Program-made: the position numbers and the translations under genes | Notes under the pieces: model-generated | Told to the model about the DNA's origin: nothing | The model's database searches: none | What the model saw: only the letters and a program-made list of their open reading frames with translations | Shown: piece by piece, positions 9,596 through 21,203 of the stretch | How the letters are laid out: the number at the start of each line of letters is the position of its first letter | Position numbering within the stretch: position 1 is the first letter of the stretch | Source of the DNA: Dichomitus squalens LYAD-421 SS1 | Taxonomy: Eukaryota; Basidiomycota; Agaricomycetes; Polyporales; Polyporaceae | Assembly: GCF_000275845.1 (NCBI RefSeq) | Contig: NW_006766898.1 | Location: forward strand, 461,304 to 525,303 | Reading direction: 5' to 3' | DNA: 64,000 nt

Positions 9596-10162
9596 TGTCA
9601 CAGCCAACGAGCTGTGCCACCAGACAAACAAAGATAAGCTTACTAGTGCAGATGTTGGTGCTGAGAGGCGAAGCAACCAGAGGTAACACAGCAAGAGATG
9701 AGGTAAGAGGTGTATTCTCTAGACAAGAAGGGGCAGTGAGGAGGTAGGGCTGCTAGCTACCTACAAAGGAGATGGGTGATCGACGAGAAGATCAAGTCTG
9801 AGGTTCCCAGCCTCAGACCCCCTACTATTTATACTAATACAAGGGTACACAGACCAGGTACCTATTGACCATCATTTGGTCAGAGTTCTCTACCTCATGT
9901 CCTACCCCTTGACCTGCCTCATGGCATCCTTACGACTAATACCTGAGTCATGATGAGTCCGGGCTTCCTCGGATGAGTAAGCGCCCCTACTGATATGTGA
10001 GCCACTTGTCAGTGAGTGATAGTGGGCGCTCCCAGCCTTCATGAGGCCTGGGGTTTGAATCCTGTTGCTCCAGTTCCCAATATGAGTTGTCTGGGGTTAA
10101 GGTAAGTGTCTGCCTTGGTGCACATGACCCCCAGGTCAACATGGCACGAGAAAACTGCGACA
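9596..10162 (-). repeat. 5' LTR of the Gypsy element
   Basis: It begins TGTCACAGCC at 9596 and ends AACTGCGACA at 10162 on the plus strand, 567 bp, and is similar throughout to 550-1115. ATTGC follows at 10163-10167, the partner of the duplication at 545-549. Confidence 0.93.
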
Positions 10163-10330
10163 ATTGCTGATATTGCCTGGTCTTGTAGGATATTGCCTGG
10201 TCTTGTAGGATATTGCAAGGTCTTGCAATATATTTAACACATTGCAAGACCACCTATGACAGCGCATGATCTGACGTATATTGCACGCTCTCGCTGAGTA
10301 TTGCCTGAACGGGCAATATGGCAAAAGATT
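10163..10330. repeat. GCAATA-rich target sequence, right half
   Basis: A 20-bp unit (TATTGCCTGGTCTTGTAGGA) is repeated about two and a half times at 10171-10224. It is followed by a perfect 11-bp inverted repeat, GGTCTTGCAAT...ATTGCAAGACC, at 10219-10251. TATTGC/GCAATA motifs continue to about 10317. With 436-549 it makes one AT-flanked repeat locus of about 280 bp, possibly a decayed miniature element. Confidence 0.65.
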
Positions 10331-11090
10331 TTTACACTTTTGCTGATGGGTGATCTTGCATTTGACTGTCTCCCGGAAGTCCACTAGAGACTGCGAGAAA
10401 CCCCGCTTGCACCTGGCGCTCATGTGTGATGAAGAGGTAGCTTGATTATACACTCTTTGGTGATGTTGTAAAGTCTCTGGTATCACAGTGGGCTTGCCAC
10501 CTCTTGGGGGGGTAGCCTCGTAGACTTAGTTACAAATCATATTTCTATGGATAAGTACTTGTATGCATTCAGAGAAGTCCAATGTGACAAAAAGAGATCA
10601 CATGATAATCATGTGATGGGGTTGAATCTTTGTTGGGCCAACCTTACAATCCTAGACAACATTTTTATACTTTTGCTGATGCCATTACTAAGCCATTTCC
10701 AGGAAACCCTAGGATTTGAGTTTTATCTCAATACACCTGAAATACGAAACTCTATAGACTATGACCCCTACACGGACTTGCATATACTTCAGAGGGGTCC
10801 CGGTCACCTCAGGGCGTCAGGTTTTCATGCACTATGTAGTTCAGGAATTTAGTCAGAACACTGTGCTACGGTTGGTGAGGCGGGCGGCTGCTGGGGGAAG
10901 CGCTGGGGTGGGCGGAGCTTGTGCTGAGGCAGCTGAGGTCGCGAGGACGGTCACTGCCTCAGCTGCCTCATCGTCCGCGCTCCCGTCGCCGACCACGACC
11001 TTCGTGCCCAGTCCTTGCTGCGCTTATCACACTCCCTCTGCTTGCATCCCTCACTTACTCTACATCCGCCTAGTCTTCAATCGCGGCCTC
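10331..11090. other. Intergenic region upstream of the RING gene
   Basis: No convincing gene. It holds a 10-bp inverted repeat with a 1-base centre (ATCACATGAT/ATCATGTGAT, 10597-10617). A 21-bp direct repeat, ATTTTTAYACTTTTGCTGATG, occurs at 10328-10348 and 10661-10681 (20 of 21 identical). A strong hairpin lies at 10925-10970. The right end is presumably promoter and leader of the gene that starts at 11091. Confidence 0.5.
10925..10970. promoter_or_regulatory. Perfect 14-bp inverted repeat upstream of the RING gene
   Basis: TGAGGCAGCTGAGG at 10925-10938 is exactly repeated in inverse at 10957-10970, with an 18-base spacer. Each arm contains CAGCTG, an E-box-type palindrome. It ends 120 bases before the start codon. 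It could be a paired binding site in DNA or a hairpin in the mRNA leader; the sequence alone does not decide. Confidence 0.5.
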
Positions 11091-14000
11091 ATGGGTCAAA
11101 CCACATCCAGGAGGCGGCCCTCTCCCGACTCTCATTCGATACCATCTCCTTCCTCTGTCGCCGTCGCCCACTCGTCTGCTTACGGGGAAGCCGATGCCTC
11201 ACGCGATTCCCCGTCGACCTCTTCCACGATCCGGCGTGGTCCCCCCATCAATCGTGCCTTCCGCAATCTACTCCCTCGTTCCCGTTCCACTCTGGACGAC
11301 TCGACGTCTCCTGACCCCACTTCCTCCTTACGCAAACGTTGGCGCTCATCTAAGAGGTTCTCAAAGCGCCCTTCTTCTCTCCCCAACCTTCCCGAGACCA
11401 GTGTCGATGATCGCTCTCATACACCACCTGCCGTCCCAACATGCGACCCGTATTCTCCAACTCCGGTGGGAGATGGCCAGTCTGGCCGAGCTGAACAGAT
11501 TGACGTTACGCCTGTTCAACCCTCCTCATCCCTTCCGTCTACACTCCGCCCCCCATCTCTCCAATCCTGCGCGACCGATAGTCCAATCGTTCGGCACGCG
11601 TCAGCCCCGGAGGAAGCGCCACTGGACCAATGCCAGTCTGACTTGATGGACCGCAACCTTCACAACGTGTGTTCCTCTCAACCTCTCGAAACGCCACACT
11701 TCACGGCTCAGATTGAAGAGGAGATCAATGCCTTCTTGTCAGATGGCAAGGAAGCTATGGAGAATAGGACCTTCGTCGAAGGCAGCTCCCGAGACCGTCA
11801 GCGACCACTCCCTTCTGAGACGATACCGGAACCCTCTGCTCCAGACACGGTTCCAGAGCCTATACTGGATCCACAACCCCAACCAGCCCGCCACTTCCAG
11901 GGCCCAGGCCCTCTTGTCGTTGTCCAGGGTGTCGTCAACACGAGCGATAACCCCGCGGCTCCTCAAGGCTCCTCAACGTCTCATCCCATCCGAAATGCTT
12001 CCAACAATCACCGCTCTCTTGCCTCTCCCATGTCTCGTCGGCGCTCCTTCTCTACGCTAAGTAATGATGCTCCTGCCGAGGACCGACAGAGTGCGAGAAG
12101 TCGTCTATCGGCACTCCTACCCCGGCCCAGCAGCATGCTGGGACGGCGGGCATCCACCCCGGATAACACGGCCGATCTCTCACGTGAAATATCATCCAGC
12201 GAACATCCGGAATCCCTTCTAGATGCGTCCGATGACCCTCTGGTCGCTCAGCGAAACGCCTCCGCAACCTCCTCCGAGGCGCACGCTCATCCAGGCGGTG
12301 AAAGTGACTCCCGCCCTCGGCCCCTCTCGCCTGGTAGCATTGATGTTCTGGGCACTCTACTGAGGTTCGTTCGCTTCGCGTCATGTCGTGTCCATGCCGT
12401 GACTAAACTTTGAACAGTGTGGCGGCTGCGGCAACTGCTGCGTCCTTGTTCTCTCCGAACCTGGGGTTCCAAGCTGATCGACATTCTGACCCACCATCAC
12501 TTGCTGGGATTCCTCGTCCTATGTCTCCCACTCCCACCGCGGGTCTGAGCGGCGGAGAAGGCTTGGCCAGCCTTGCAGGTCTTGGACTTGACCACCCTCC
12601 CCCAATCTCTCCACCGTCGACGGCCGTCGCGCAGCAACGGGAAGGACGCGACAGGATACGCAATGTGTGGGACAGCTTCCGCGACCGTCTCGGCCTGAAC
12701 CGCAACGCTTCCGGTTCACGATCGGATGATGATTCCGCATCAAGCTCTGAGGGTCAAGGCAATATGCGACCTGGCGAGATCATGCTCGCCGAGATGGCTC
12801 GAGCACTCAATGTCGGGTTAGGCCTGAACAGCGATGATTCCGGTACTGCGGGAACCGATGAACCTGCAGCGACGTCGACGGCTCGCGAGGCCCCTCACGT
12901 AGCAGACGACGTCAGCCAAGGAAGGCCTGTGCCTCCTGAGGATAGCTTCGAGCGTTTCTTGCTGAATTTGCAAGCTGACCTGAGGACCGCACTTTCAGAC
13001 GACAGTGGCGTAACGCTCACGACTCCTGCTGGCAATGGTACCGATCAGAGCGGCGACGACGTTGCGATCTCGCGGCGACATCTTTTCAACGAACTTCCTG
13101 TAGGCGTCGTCGATACGGAAGATCAAGTCGAAGACGACGAGCCACCACCGCTTGAGGATGTTGCTGATTCCGATGGCGAGGACGATAACAGTGATGACGG
13201 TCAGACCTCCACTCGAACACCGACCCCGATGCCATCTGCACATCCTGTCACACATGGTCCACGTGATCAGATATCGCTCGAAGCCGCAGAGCAGGAGGAC
13301 GCCAGCAATGCGGATCAAGGTCGACCGAGAATTAATCTTTGGAGATTATATCGCTTCCAGCCGATCCCCGCGAACCAAGTCGCAGGCCACGCCTCTGCCT
13401 CGACTTCGTCGCCGCTTGCGCAATCGCCAGCCCCGTCCCACCTTCCCTCCACTCCAATCTCAGCCGCCTCCCATCCATTCTCGCCTACTGACTCGTTGCT
13501 GTCGTCAGTATCACCGGTCCCGTCAGCCAGTACTCCAAACAGTGCGGGTCCGGCTCAAGTTGCGACACCTCCGGCGGAGGACGGCACGTCGGCTATGGTC
13601 GTGCCTGTCATTGTCGTTGGTCTTCAATCAGTTGAGATGGGGCAAGTGCAAGGCCGCGGACGCCCAGTCACAGAGGTTGGAGAGCCCGACTTCGGCGAAA
13701 CTGAAAGGAGATCTCCACTATTCGACAACGTACGGCCAGCCGCTCCTCTGGATGAATCAAACACGACGACTACACGGGGACGTAGTTGGCAATCGCGTGC
13801 CGCTACCGCACTACGGAACTTACGACCTGGTCGCAGGAACAATTCAGGCGGAGGGAGGTCAGCAGATGGTGCGGGCTCCCGAACGTTCTTGATCTATGTT
13901 ATCGGAGGCGAGTACTTTTCTCGGTTCCCAGCGGGCTTCTGGATAGACAGATTTTTCTCACGTCTGGGAGTATAGGGTACTATCCTCCTAATCATCACAT

Positions 14001-14519
14001 GGTGACCGGATCGGACAATCTCGACTCCTACGAGGCCCTATGGTAAGCCCATCTGATTGCACACTCAGTTGAATATCTTTAACGATGTCTATCAGGGAGC
14101 TCGCTGAGCTCCTAGGCCAAGTCAAACCACCGGTCGCCACTCGGGAGGATATCGACAACTCCGGTTTGCAGATCATCAAAGCCACCGAACTTGATCAGTT
14201 CGAACAGCAGGGCAAGGTCGCCTCAAACTGCGTTGAGCGCGTGCGTCGTCTGTTCTTTCAATTACGTTCTCCTATAATCTCATCTCGTTATTCCAGTGTC
14301 TTATATGTCTAGATGACTACTCGCCGGAAGAGGACCTACGCCTTATGACATGCAAGCACGTATTCCACCGGGACTGCGTAGACAAGTGGCTCCAAGTTGG
14401 TCGTAATAACTGCCCTGCATGTCGAACTAAGGTGAGGTCACAGAGCAGTATTAGGTTCGCCAATCGTGACTAATGAAATCGCGTAGGGAGTGTCGACCGC
14501 AGGTGACTTGACGGACTGA
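11091..14519 (+). CDS. RING-H2 finger protein, putative E3 ubiquitin ligase, 1047 aa
   Basis: Six exons fit exactly: 11091-12364, 12418-13907, 13976-14042, 14096-14240, 14297-14431 and 14487-14519, in total 3144 nt. The second intron (13908-13975) must use a GC-AG pair to keep the frame. The start MGQTTSRRR has Gly2 and Ser/Thr6, the pattern of N-myristoylation, which would place it on a membrane. About 830 residues rich in Ser, Pro and acidic stretches follow with no domain I recognise. The C-terminus carries IGGYYPPNHH, a helical linker, and the RING-H2: CLICLDDY, CKHVFH, DCVDKWL and CPAC supply the zinc ligands in C3H2C3 order. RING-H2 proteins pass ubiquitin from an E2 to a substrate; the substrate here is unknown. 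The domain is clear; the membrane anchor is inferred. Confidence 0.88.
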
Positions 14520-14826
14520 GTGGTCGCCGTTGATCTCGTATCAGAACAACTCGGTATTTCTCATAATATGGACAGATTTTGATCACCCATCATGACCTGC
14601 TAACTGGCTCAGCCCTCTTTTCTCGCTCTTGTCGCATCGCCCGAGTCTCATGTGTAGCGCTTTTGGCTCTTGCATCTTGGTATGATCGTTATCTCCTCGC
14701 TCACGTCTCACCCGGTTTGGGAATGTATCGCTCTCCATTCATATGTATAATACGTGACAGTAGACAGTCCGAAATTTGATCCTTCGTTGCATCGTCCCTG
14801 GTTGCTTAGTCCGCGAGCGATCAGCA

Positions 14827-16599
14827 TTACGATGGATGTATCACAATGGCGATATTTCGTCCGCTACCGCTTGCTTGATCAAAGAGATTGACCAGCTCAA
14901 CAGCCATCGGTGTGCCCTACGTTCATGTGAGCTCATGTATTTAACTCGCGAAGGAGATGCACACCTTCAACTCTTCTGTGATCCACGCGAAACGGTCCAG
15001 CAAGATGTAGGCCTCCACAACCGGCCCTACAATGCATCGAAGCATGTGCATGACCTCTATCCTTCTCTCCACTCGAGATGGAGGTCTCGACCAATCAGCC
15101 AGCTGTAGATGTAATTTCGTTCGCACCACATCGGCAAAGGTCTCCCAATTGGCGAACGCCTGGTCATTCAGCCTGCCTAGTCGTTTTCTGCGGTTCCTGT
15201 GCATCTCTGCGGTGCCACCGTCGTTCGCCTCCGAGCCGAGTCGCTCATGACCCACGTCGTCCTGCGTCTCCTGAAGATGATCTTCGAGCAGCGCGCGCCA
15301 TGCAATCTTCCGCATCGCCAACCGTGCCGAGCCCAAGCTCTGCTGGGACCGCAGCCATTGCGATGGCACTTGTGCGGCGAGCTGCAGATGACTAGGGGAG
15401 AGACAGAACGTCACCGAGTCTGGACTACACGAACGCACAGTCCGGGACAGCGGGAAATCTACAGATCTCCGGTCAGTCAGCGAGGAACATTTGCAATGTA
15501 AGTACGGAGTCGAACCTTCCGACCGCATCAAGTTGTAGCAGCAACCCACGATGACGGCGCCGTGGGGCATCCATGAGGTAGAACGAAGGGATGTACCTGC
15601 CCTCCTAGCAGACAGGAAGGCCCGAATAATGTCCGTAGTAAGGGATCCGCATGCATGTAGGCCGATGAAGAGTACAGGCGTAACCTCCGGGGTCGCGTCA
15701 TTGTTAGATATCACGGCCTGACGATCTTCTACCCATGCATCTGTAGCCGAGACAAGCGAATCTGCATCGATCCTCGTAGTGACATATGTCATGGAGCCGG
15801 CCTTGGGGCCGAGAGCAGTCCTCCGCGTATCCGACGCCGGAGATGCAGTGTCGGCGTTGACGACTTCGGGTTGTGTTGGGCGTGCTCGACGAGCTATCTT
15901 CGACGCATCCTTCCGCGAGGCACCTCGCTTCTGAACCTCGCTCCAGTCGAGCGCAAGGACATGCAAATTGAGTCGATCACGCAGCATGCGTGATACATAT
16001 GCCTTTGCAAGTCGTCAGCATTTGCACTCATGGTCCGCATGAAGCACCCTCATATGGAATGTACGACGGACTTGTCCCGCACCGATGTCAACTACATGAT
16101 TTAGACTGCCCAGGGATGATTGGAACGATAGTAGTGTTTCCAGAAAGCCGACCATCTGAACGACTTCATGCGCCTTCTTTGGAGACATCCCAGGCAATGC
16201 TTGTGACTTGAGGTCGTTAGGCAGCTGAGTTATCGAGCAACGACCATCGGGATAGACGTAGCCTATGTCACGAGGGAGAGCAAGACGGCAAGCGTCGTTG
16301 ATCAAAGACCGAAGGATAGGAGGTACTGAGGATGTCTTGTCTGAACACTCGTGTCCAGATACGCGAGAGTCGTAGTATTTCAGAAGGAGAAGCCAAGGAT
16401 CATCTAGTTCAGTGCCAACCTCTGCCTCGCATTCACCACCTGCCCAGTCCCACCATCCCTCCCACTCTGGTGGTGGATCGAATGACGACTGGCCCAGGTT
16501 GTTTGGATGGTAGTGGAACAAGGTGGAGACCAGCGGTTGGGAAAGGAAGTGGGATATGGACGTGAGTTGATCTATGACACTGGCTAGTGAATCAGCCAT
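14827..16599 (-). CDS. METTL25/RRNAD1-like SAM-dependent methyltransferase, 532 aa
   Basis: Four exons: 16072-16599, 15516-16002, 14965-15458 and 14827-14916 give 1599 nt. MSPKKAHEV is the conserved entry motif of this family. It is followed by the SAM-binding loop VDIGAGQAYVSRML, made only after splicing out 16003-16071. Later come LFIGLHACGSLTTDIIR and VGCCYNLM, both family hallmarks, with a DFPLS segment across the next intron. The C-terminus VVEAYILLDR ... IAIVI is also typical. The family is known as METTL25 and METTL25B (RRNAD1) in animals; its substrate is not well defined, so I give none. The ATG at 16599 is chosen because the frame upstream has no other ATG. It converges with the RING gene over a 307-bp gap with no other feature. 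Confidence 0.88.
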
Positions 16600-17263
16600 T
16601 GTGGGCAAGTTTGACACCTTCGGCTGACAGGGGCGACGGTCGTTGTGCTGCGAAAGCGAAGGGGACTAGGCGGGTGGGTGAGGGATGTGGTCGTATCCGT
16701 TGTGAGTTGTAGATTTCATTGCAACGAAGAACTGCAAGGCTCGCCGTCGGTCCGGGTCTTGAGATCTAATGACTTCCGGGCCGGGCTTCCGACGTTTGAC
16801 TTCCGCTATTCTCGGATCATGTGGATGTTTGTAGGTATTTGGAACCAGGCCAACCACGAAAAATTCGCCGCACGCTCTTTCCTTCCTGTCCTCTACTTCT
16901 CGTTCACTTCTTGTCTGCTATCCGCTATGTTTGCATCTCTTGGTGAGTATGCTTCACAGTATGACTTGATGATGAATTTCTTGCTGTGCACCAGTCGGAT
17001 GCTTCAGACGACAAATACCCTGGTCCTCTCACATACGCTTGGGGATCCTGACTTCAACTTTCCACTATCGACTCTCACATAAGCTCACTCCTTGTCTTCT
17101 AGATTTCTAGGCAAGTCTTACGATGATTCATCTTCGTAATGGTGTCCCCATCGATTTGTTACATAACATGTACGACGTTGAACACGTTCAATGTAATGTT
17201 GTAACATGATACCCCGCTCGTTCATGCCTGTGCCATCCTCGCGAACAAGCTCCCACTTCGCAT
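16600..17263. other. Intergenic, no supported gene
   Basis: This separates the start of the methyltransferase gene from the end of DUG2. A plus-strand open frame at 16645-17082 lacks an ATG at its start. A small two-exon reading (ATG near 16927, donor GTGAGT near 16943) can be drawn but resembles nothing I know. Most of it is probably promoter of the methyltransferase. Confidence 0.4.
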
Positions 17264-20200
17264 CTACCGCGAGAGTCCAGCAACATTGGACAGGAAGCGT
17301 TCGACGACGCGCTTTCCTCGCTGCAAATTCGAAAGAGATATGCGTTCATCAGGTAAATGGGCTTGATCCTACGATTGGAAACGCTGTCAGTTATTGCAAG
17401 TCTTCGCATAGTGTCGCACGTACCGTGCTCTGCCCTAGCGGGAGGTGGAGGGCATGGCAAGAGAACTCCTTCTCGAGATAAGGGACTGATGGGATAGACT
17501 GTTTACGCCACAGACGTCAGCCGCGGCCGTCAGAGGATTCCATAGACTTACTCCTCCTTCTCGGATCCGGAGAGGTTCGACCTGCCACTCGTCCCTCACT
17601 GCATCCTCGAGCGCATGGAACCATGGATCGTCAAGGTTGCCAAGCCACCAGTCTGCCGTGTGCTCTATGCTGACCTGCAGAACGGTGCACGATGAGCATC
17701 AGGTCGCATCAAGGCCAGCGTTACGACTACCTTCAGGTGGTTCGGCGATCGCATGCGCTTGAACGTGGCCTCCAGATGTTCTCGTACCGAAGACGCGATG
17801 GCTTCCAGGGCTTGGTCAGGGACAATGCGCAAGGAGACGTGGGCCTTCACGCTAGAGGGGATAACAGTGGAATCTGCGTAGATATGAGCGATGGTACTTG
17901 AAGTGATCTGGAGCCAATACGCACTCCTGGGACCAGATACTTCCACATTGTGTACCGTGAGCGATGGCTCCCGCCAGCGCGCTACCAGGAGTGTTGCGGG
18001 TGTTTGCGTCACGCTCGATAGGACCTTGTACGACTGTCGCTCTTCCTCCGTGAGCGGCCTCACGTTGTCATCTAGACTCCTTCAGAGTCATGAAGGACAG
18101 CAATTTAGCAGGATGCGCCTCACAAAAGTTGGGAATAACAATCCTATTGCTCTCATCCGTCAAAGTACCCAAGAGCTTTACCCTACGAATCATTTCATAC
18201 TTCATCATCCGTAAAGAGGAGGCAACGACTCACATGTCAAGCATCGGTTCACGGGCAGCTCCGCCGTCAACACCTGAATGTAGGTCCGGGCCTTCATTGG
18301 ATATCTGTCAGAGCGCGATAAGCTGTCTGGTCGACTGTTATGACGTGGCACACAAACCTCCACATTGCAATGCACCACGCCTCGCAGACCATATGTGATA
18401 CACGGCGTGTCCTCCGCTATCCAGGTAGAGTTACTGGTCAGACCAATAAGCCAGTGTCAATGCACGCATGCTCGCACTACGTATATACCTAACAAGGATG
18501 GAGTCGATCGGCCCGATTGTCTCCTAGAATAAGATGGTCAATCAAATCGCTGAGCCAATGGCTACCGAGGATGTCGCACCTTGTGCCGCTTGACCGTCTC
18601 AACAAATCCTCCACTTCCAGCCTCTTCTTCACCTTCCACCAACAGCACCAAGTCAGCCCCAAGTGCTCGGCGCGCCAGCAGCTCTGCTGCTGCGCAAGCA
18701 ACCGCCATCACGGGGCCCTTGTTGTCGGTCGCTCCACGACCATACAAGTAGCCGTTCCGACCCGTCAGGGTGAACGGATCCGACGTCCAGCCGCTGGGCT
18801 GGGCAGATATAACGTCGTAGTGGCCGTAGAAGAGGACGCGAGGCTTCGGCGTGGACGTCTGCGTCCCACGGAATGTAGCCATAACAAGAGGATTCGTTGC
18901 GTCTCCCGTTGGTAGCTACAGATGTATGTATCATCTACAACAAGCCGCCGTACATGACGACCTTGACTTACCAGAGACGCCTCCGCGCCCAACTGCGTGA
19001 GACACTTACGTAGCCATATCGCGGCTTGTCGACAATCCTCCTTATGGACCTGAGAGCTGCTGACACTTGGAATGGACACGAACTTGGTCAAAGCGTGAAC
19101 AAGGAGATCTGCTACGTCTCCGTGAGAGTGCTTCCTTTAAGTCAGTAGACATTGTACTTGCCGTCTATACTCCTCGATACGTCGGCATGATCTCCGAAGC
19201 CATCAATGTTGTCAATGCTGCTCGTAGGAGCAGCCGGCGGAAAGACCTCCCAAACCTACACCCACCGTTAGCTGTCAGGCTTCACGCAGTCTGCGAAAGC
19301 TACCTTGATCATGTTGTCATTTGCGCCAGTGACAAGTGCATATGTTGTCGCGTGCTCTACGGGGTCTTCTGTATGTAGCTTCGGTGTGATGATCGACGAC
19401 AGGACTATCCCTTCATGGCCCTTCCAAGACCCGGTCAAGACAAAGGCAGATGACCAGCGCTGCAAGTGCAAGGGAGGTCAGAGATTCGACTGCCACAAGA
19501 GACGAGAGCTGCGAGACCTGGATGTCACCGTTGGCGGAGCAAACATAGAGGTCCGAATGTAACATCGACATGGAAAGTATATCGACGTTCTGTACTTGCG
19601 TATTCCAGTCAGCAGAATTCGATTCGAAGTGTGGTGAGCCAACTTGCCTCCACCACGAGCAAAGTGCGAACAAGAGTACGCGTTTCAAGGTCCCAAACCT
19701 TGACCAAGCCATCTTGGCATCCGGCAAACACGGTATCTCCGCGGACGACCAATGCAAGCACAGCACCGACACCACAGTCAAACGTGTGAATGAGCCGAGG
19801 CGCGTCGTTCGACGATTGATTCTCAGGTAGACGCCAGAGCTTCGATCGAGTTCCGTTAGCGTTAATCCATGCTGTCTGGTTTTGGTCTTCCGGCCTACCT
19901 TTACTGTGGAATCTCCGCTACCCGTGACCAACTGCAGTTGGCGGCCGCGGCCGCTCTCGAAAGGGGGATCGTCGGAGCCGTCGCGGTAGCTAGGGAGGAG
20001 CGCCATGCAGTAAACATAACCGTAATGTGCGGAATCGATCACGTTTTCTGGCGGGACCTGGAAGATCGCGACCGGTGGGTGGAATCCGTCGGGATGGATG
20101 CAAGGGTCCGGCGGAGTCAGAGAACCTGTTGACGATCCCGAAGGGGGAGTTGTCGACGTGGCGGGTACACAGGACGCGCATGTGGGGTTTCGAGCGTTGA

Positions 20201-20989
20201 GATCGGCCGGCCTTCGAGTGTATCGAGGATAGCTATCGAAAAATTTGTGTGCCTTCCTAGACGGCGGAGTGGAGATCCCACTAGAGCTATAGGCTTTTGA
20301 CAACAACGAGGGGGGACTAGACAGAAGCTCCGGAGTGGTCACCGGAAACACAAACCATTGGAGTGAGGTGTTTTGACAGCCAAAGTAGAGCGTCTGCGAA
20401 TGAGGACACCATGCCAGAGAAAAGAGGTCTCCAGAGTCCGTCTCCAGATGAGGGTGGAGGATGTGAAGAGGATTAAGACTACGCGTGTTCCATACCTATG
20501 GAGAGAATGAGTAGACAATAGACGGCGAGGAAGTGTCTGCAACATACACGTATTGTGCTATCACCTGTCCAACGAAGCGATTAGCCACAGGTGTTTCCAA
20601 GAAAGGTAAGGCCTACCTGATGCGCTGAAGAGCCAGCGCTTTTCGGGGGCATACTCTAGGGCCAATATACTGCCAGTGTGACCACTCAGAACGGCTCTCA
20701 GCTTGAAGGTATGCTTGTCCCAGACCTAGCAACATATATAAGCCACGAATTCGACGTGTGTTGGACATGAAGCAACCAGCAAACGAACACATATTTGTCC
20801 GTCTTGGCTGCCAGTGTAGATGTTGCGGTCGTCCGCAGCGAGGCTTAGGACGGAGCTGTGCTCTTGGTGAAGAGTGTGAAGAAGCGTTGGATTGTGTTGA
20901 ACGACAGAGGGACTCCTGCTCAATGAAGCTACACGTTTCGGTTTCGTAGACAGCAATGTAGAAGAACGGAAAGGAAGGAGTTGAGGCAT
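17264..20989 (-). CDS. DUG2: Dug2-type protein: WD40 repeats fused to M20 peptidase
   Basis: The order of WD40 repeats followed by an M20 metallopeptidase is diagnostic of Dug2. With Dug3, Dug2 forms the cytosolic glutamine-amidotransferase-type complex that starts alternative glutathione degradation in yeast. WD segments are visible as HSSVLSLAADDRNIYTGSQDG, VWDKHTFKLRAVLSGHTGSI, YCMALLPS...VTGSGDSTVKLW and VFAGCQDGLVKVWDLETRTL. The peptidase begins near 19090 (LTKFVSIPSVS). It shows metal-site motifs FYGHYDV, RGATDNKG and EGEEEAGS, then NEGPDLHSGVDGGA, the dimerisation domain (17665-18063) and the end HLPLGQST...RVVERFL. A dozen or so short introns give roughly 1,000 residues. The ATG at 20989 is preferred over 21059, because a TATA box lies only a few bases upstream of the latter. 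Confidence 0.9.
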
Positions 20990-21060
20990 TGTGGCGCGCG
21001 GCTGAATGGATGTACCTACGATCTGGGATGACGGGAGAGAGCGGTACGGATACGGCCATT

Positions 21061-21070
21061 GTTTATATAA
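21061..21070 (-). promoter_or_regulatory. TATA box of DUG2
   Basis: The minus strand reads TTATATAAAC. It lies about 70 bases upstream of the ATG at 20989, a fitting distance for a short leader, but directly in front of the ATG at 21059, which argues against that one. Confidence 0.5.
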
Positions 21071-21203
21071 CGGGATGGGCTGCGTGCGTGATCGGCCCAG
21101 GACGCTGTGGGAGCTGTAGTGCGAATGTGCTGGAGCGTATTGGTTGAGGCGAAAGAGAGGTCGAGGGACGGGTCCGCTGTCGACGGCGGAAATGAGACTT
21201 GTG

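Larger units (their letters stand above)
550..10162 (-). mobile_element. Degenerate Ty3/Gypsy chromovirus LTR retrotransposon
   Basis: The element has LTRs at both ends (9596-10162 is the 5' LTR, 550-1115 the 3' LTR on the minus strand). The perfect target duplication is ATTGC at 545-549 and 10163-10167, and a polypurine tract lies beside the 3' LTR. The domain order gag, zinc knuckle, protease, reverse transcriptase, RNase H, integrase, chromodomain is the Ty3/Gypsy chromovirus order. The two LTRs differ at roughly a tenth of positions by eye, so it is an old insertion. It is non-functional: gag and pol carry premature stops and frameshifts and both are interrupted by later insertions at 1810-2503 and 5963-7584. 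No convincing tRNA-complementary primer site beginning TGG follows the 5' LTR, so the priming mode is unknown. Confidence 0.93.

Noticed and set aside
436..10330. CRISPR-like array from the repeated GCAATA motifs
   Set aside because: Motifs are short, irregularly spaced and in both orientations, and the genome is eukaryotic.
21007..21059. ATG at 21059 as DUG2 start
   Set aside because: A TATA box sits immediately upstream, leaving no room for a leader, and its frame does not join the WD40 frame without a further intron.
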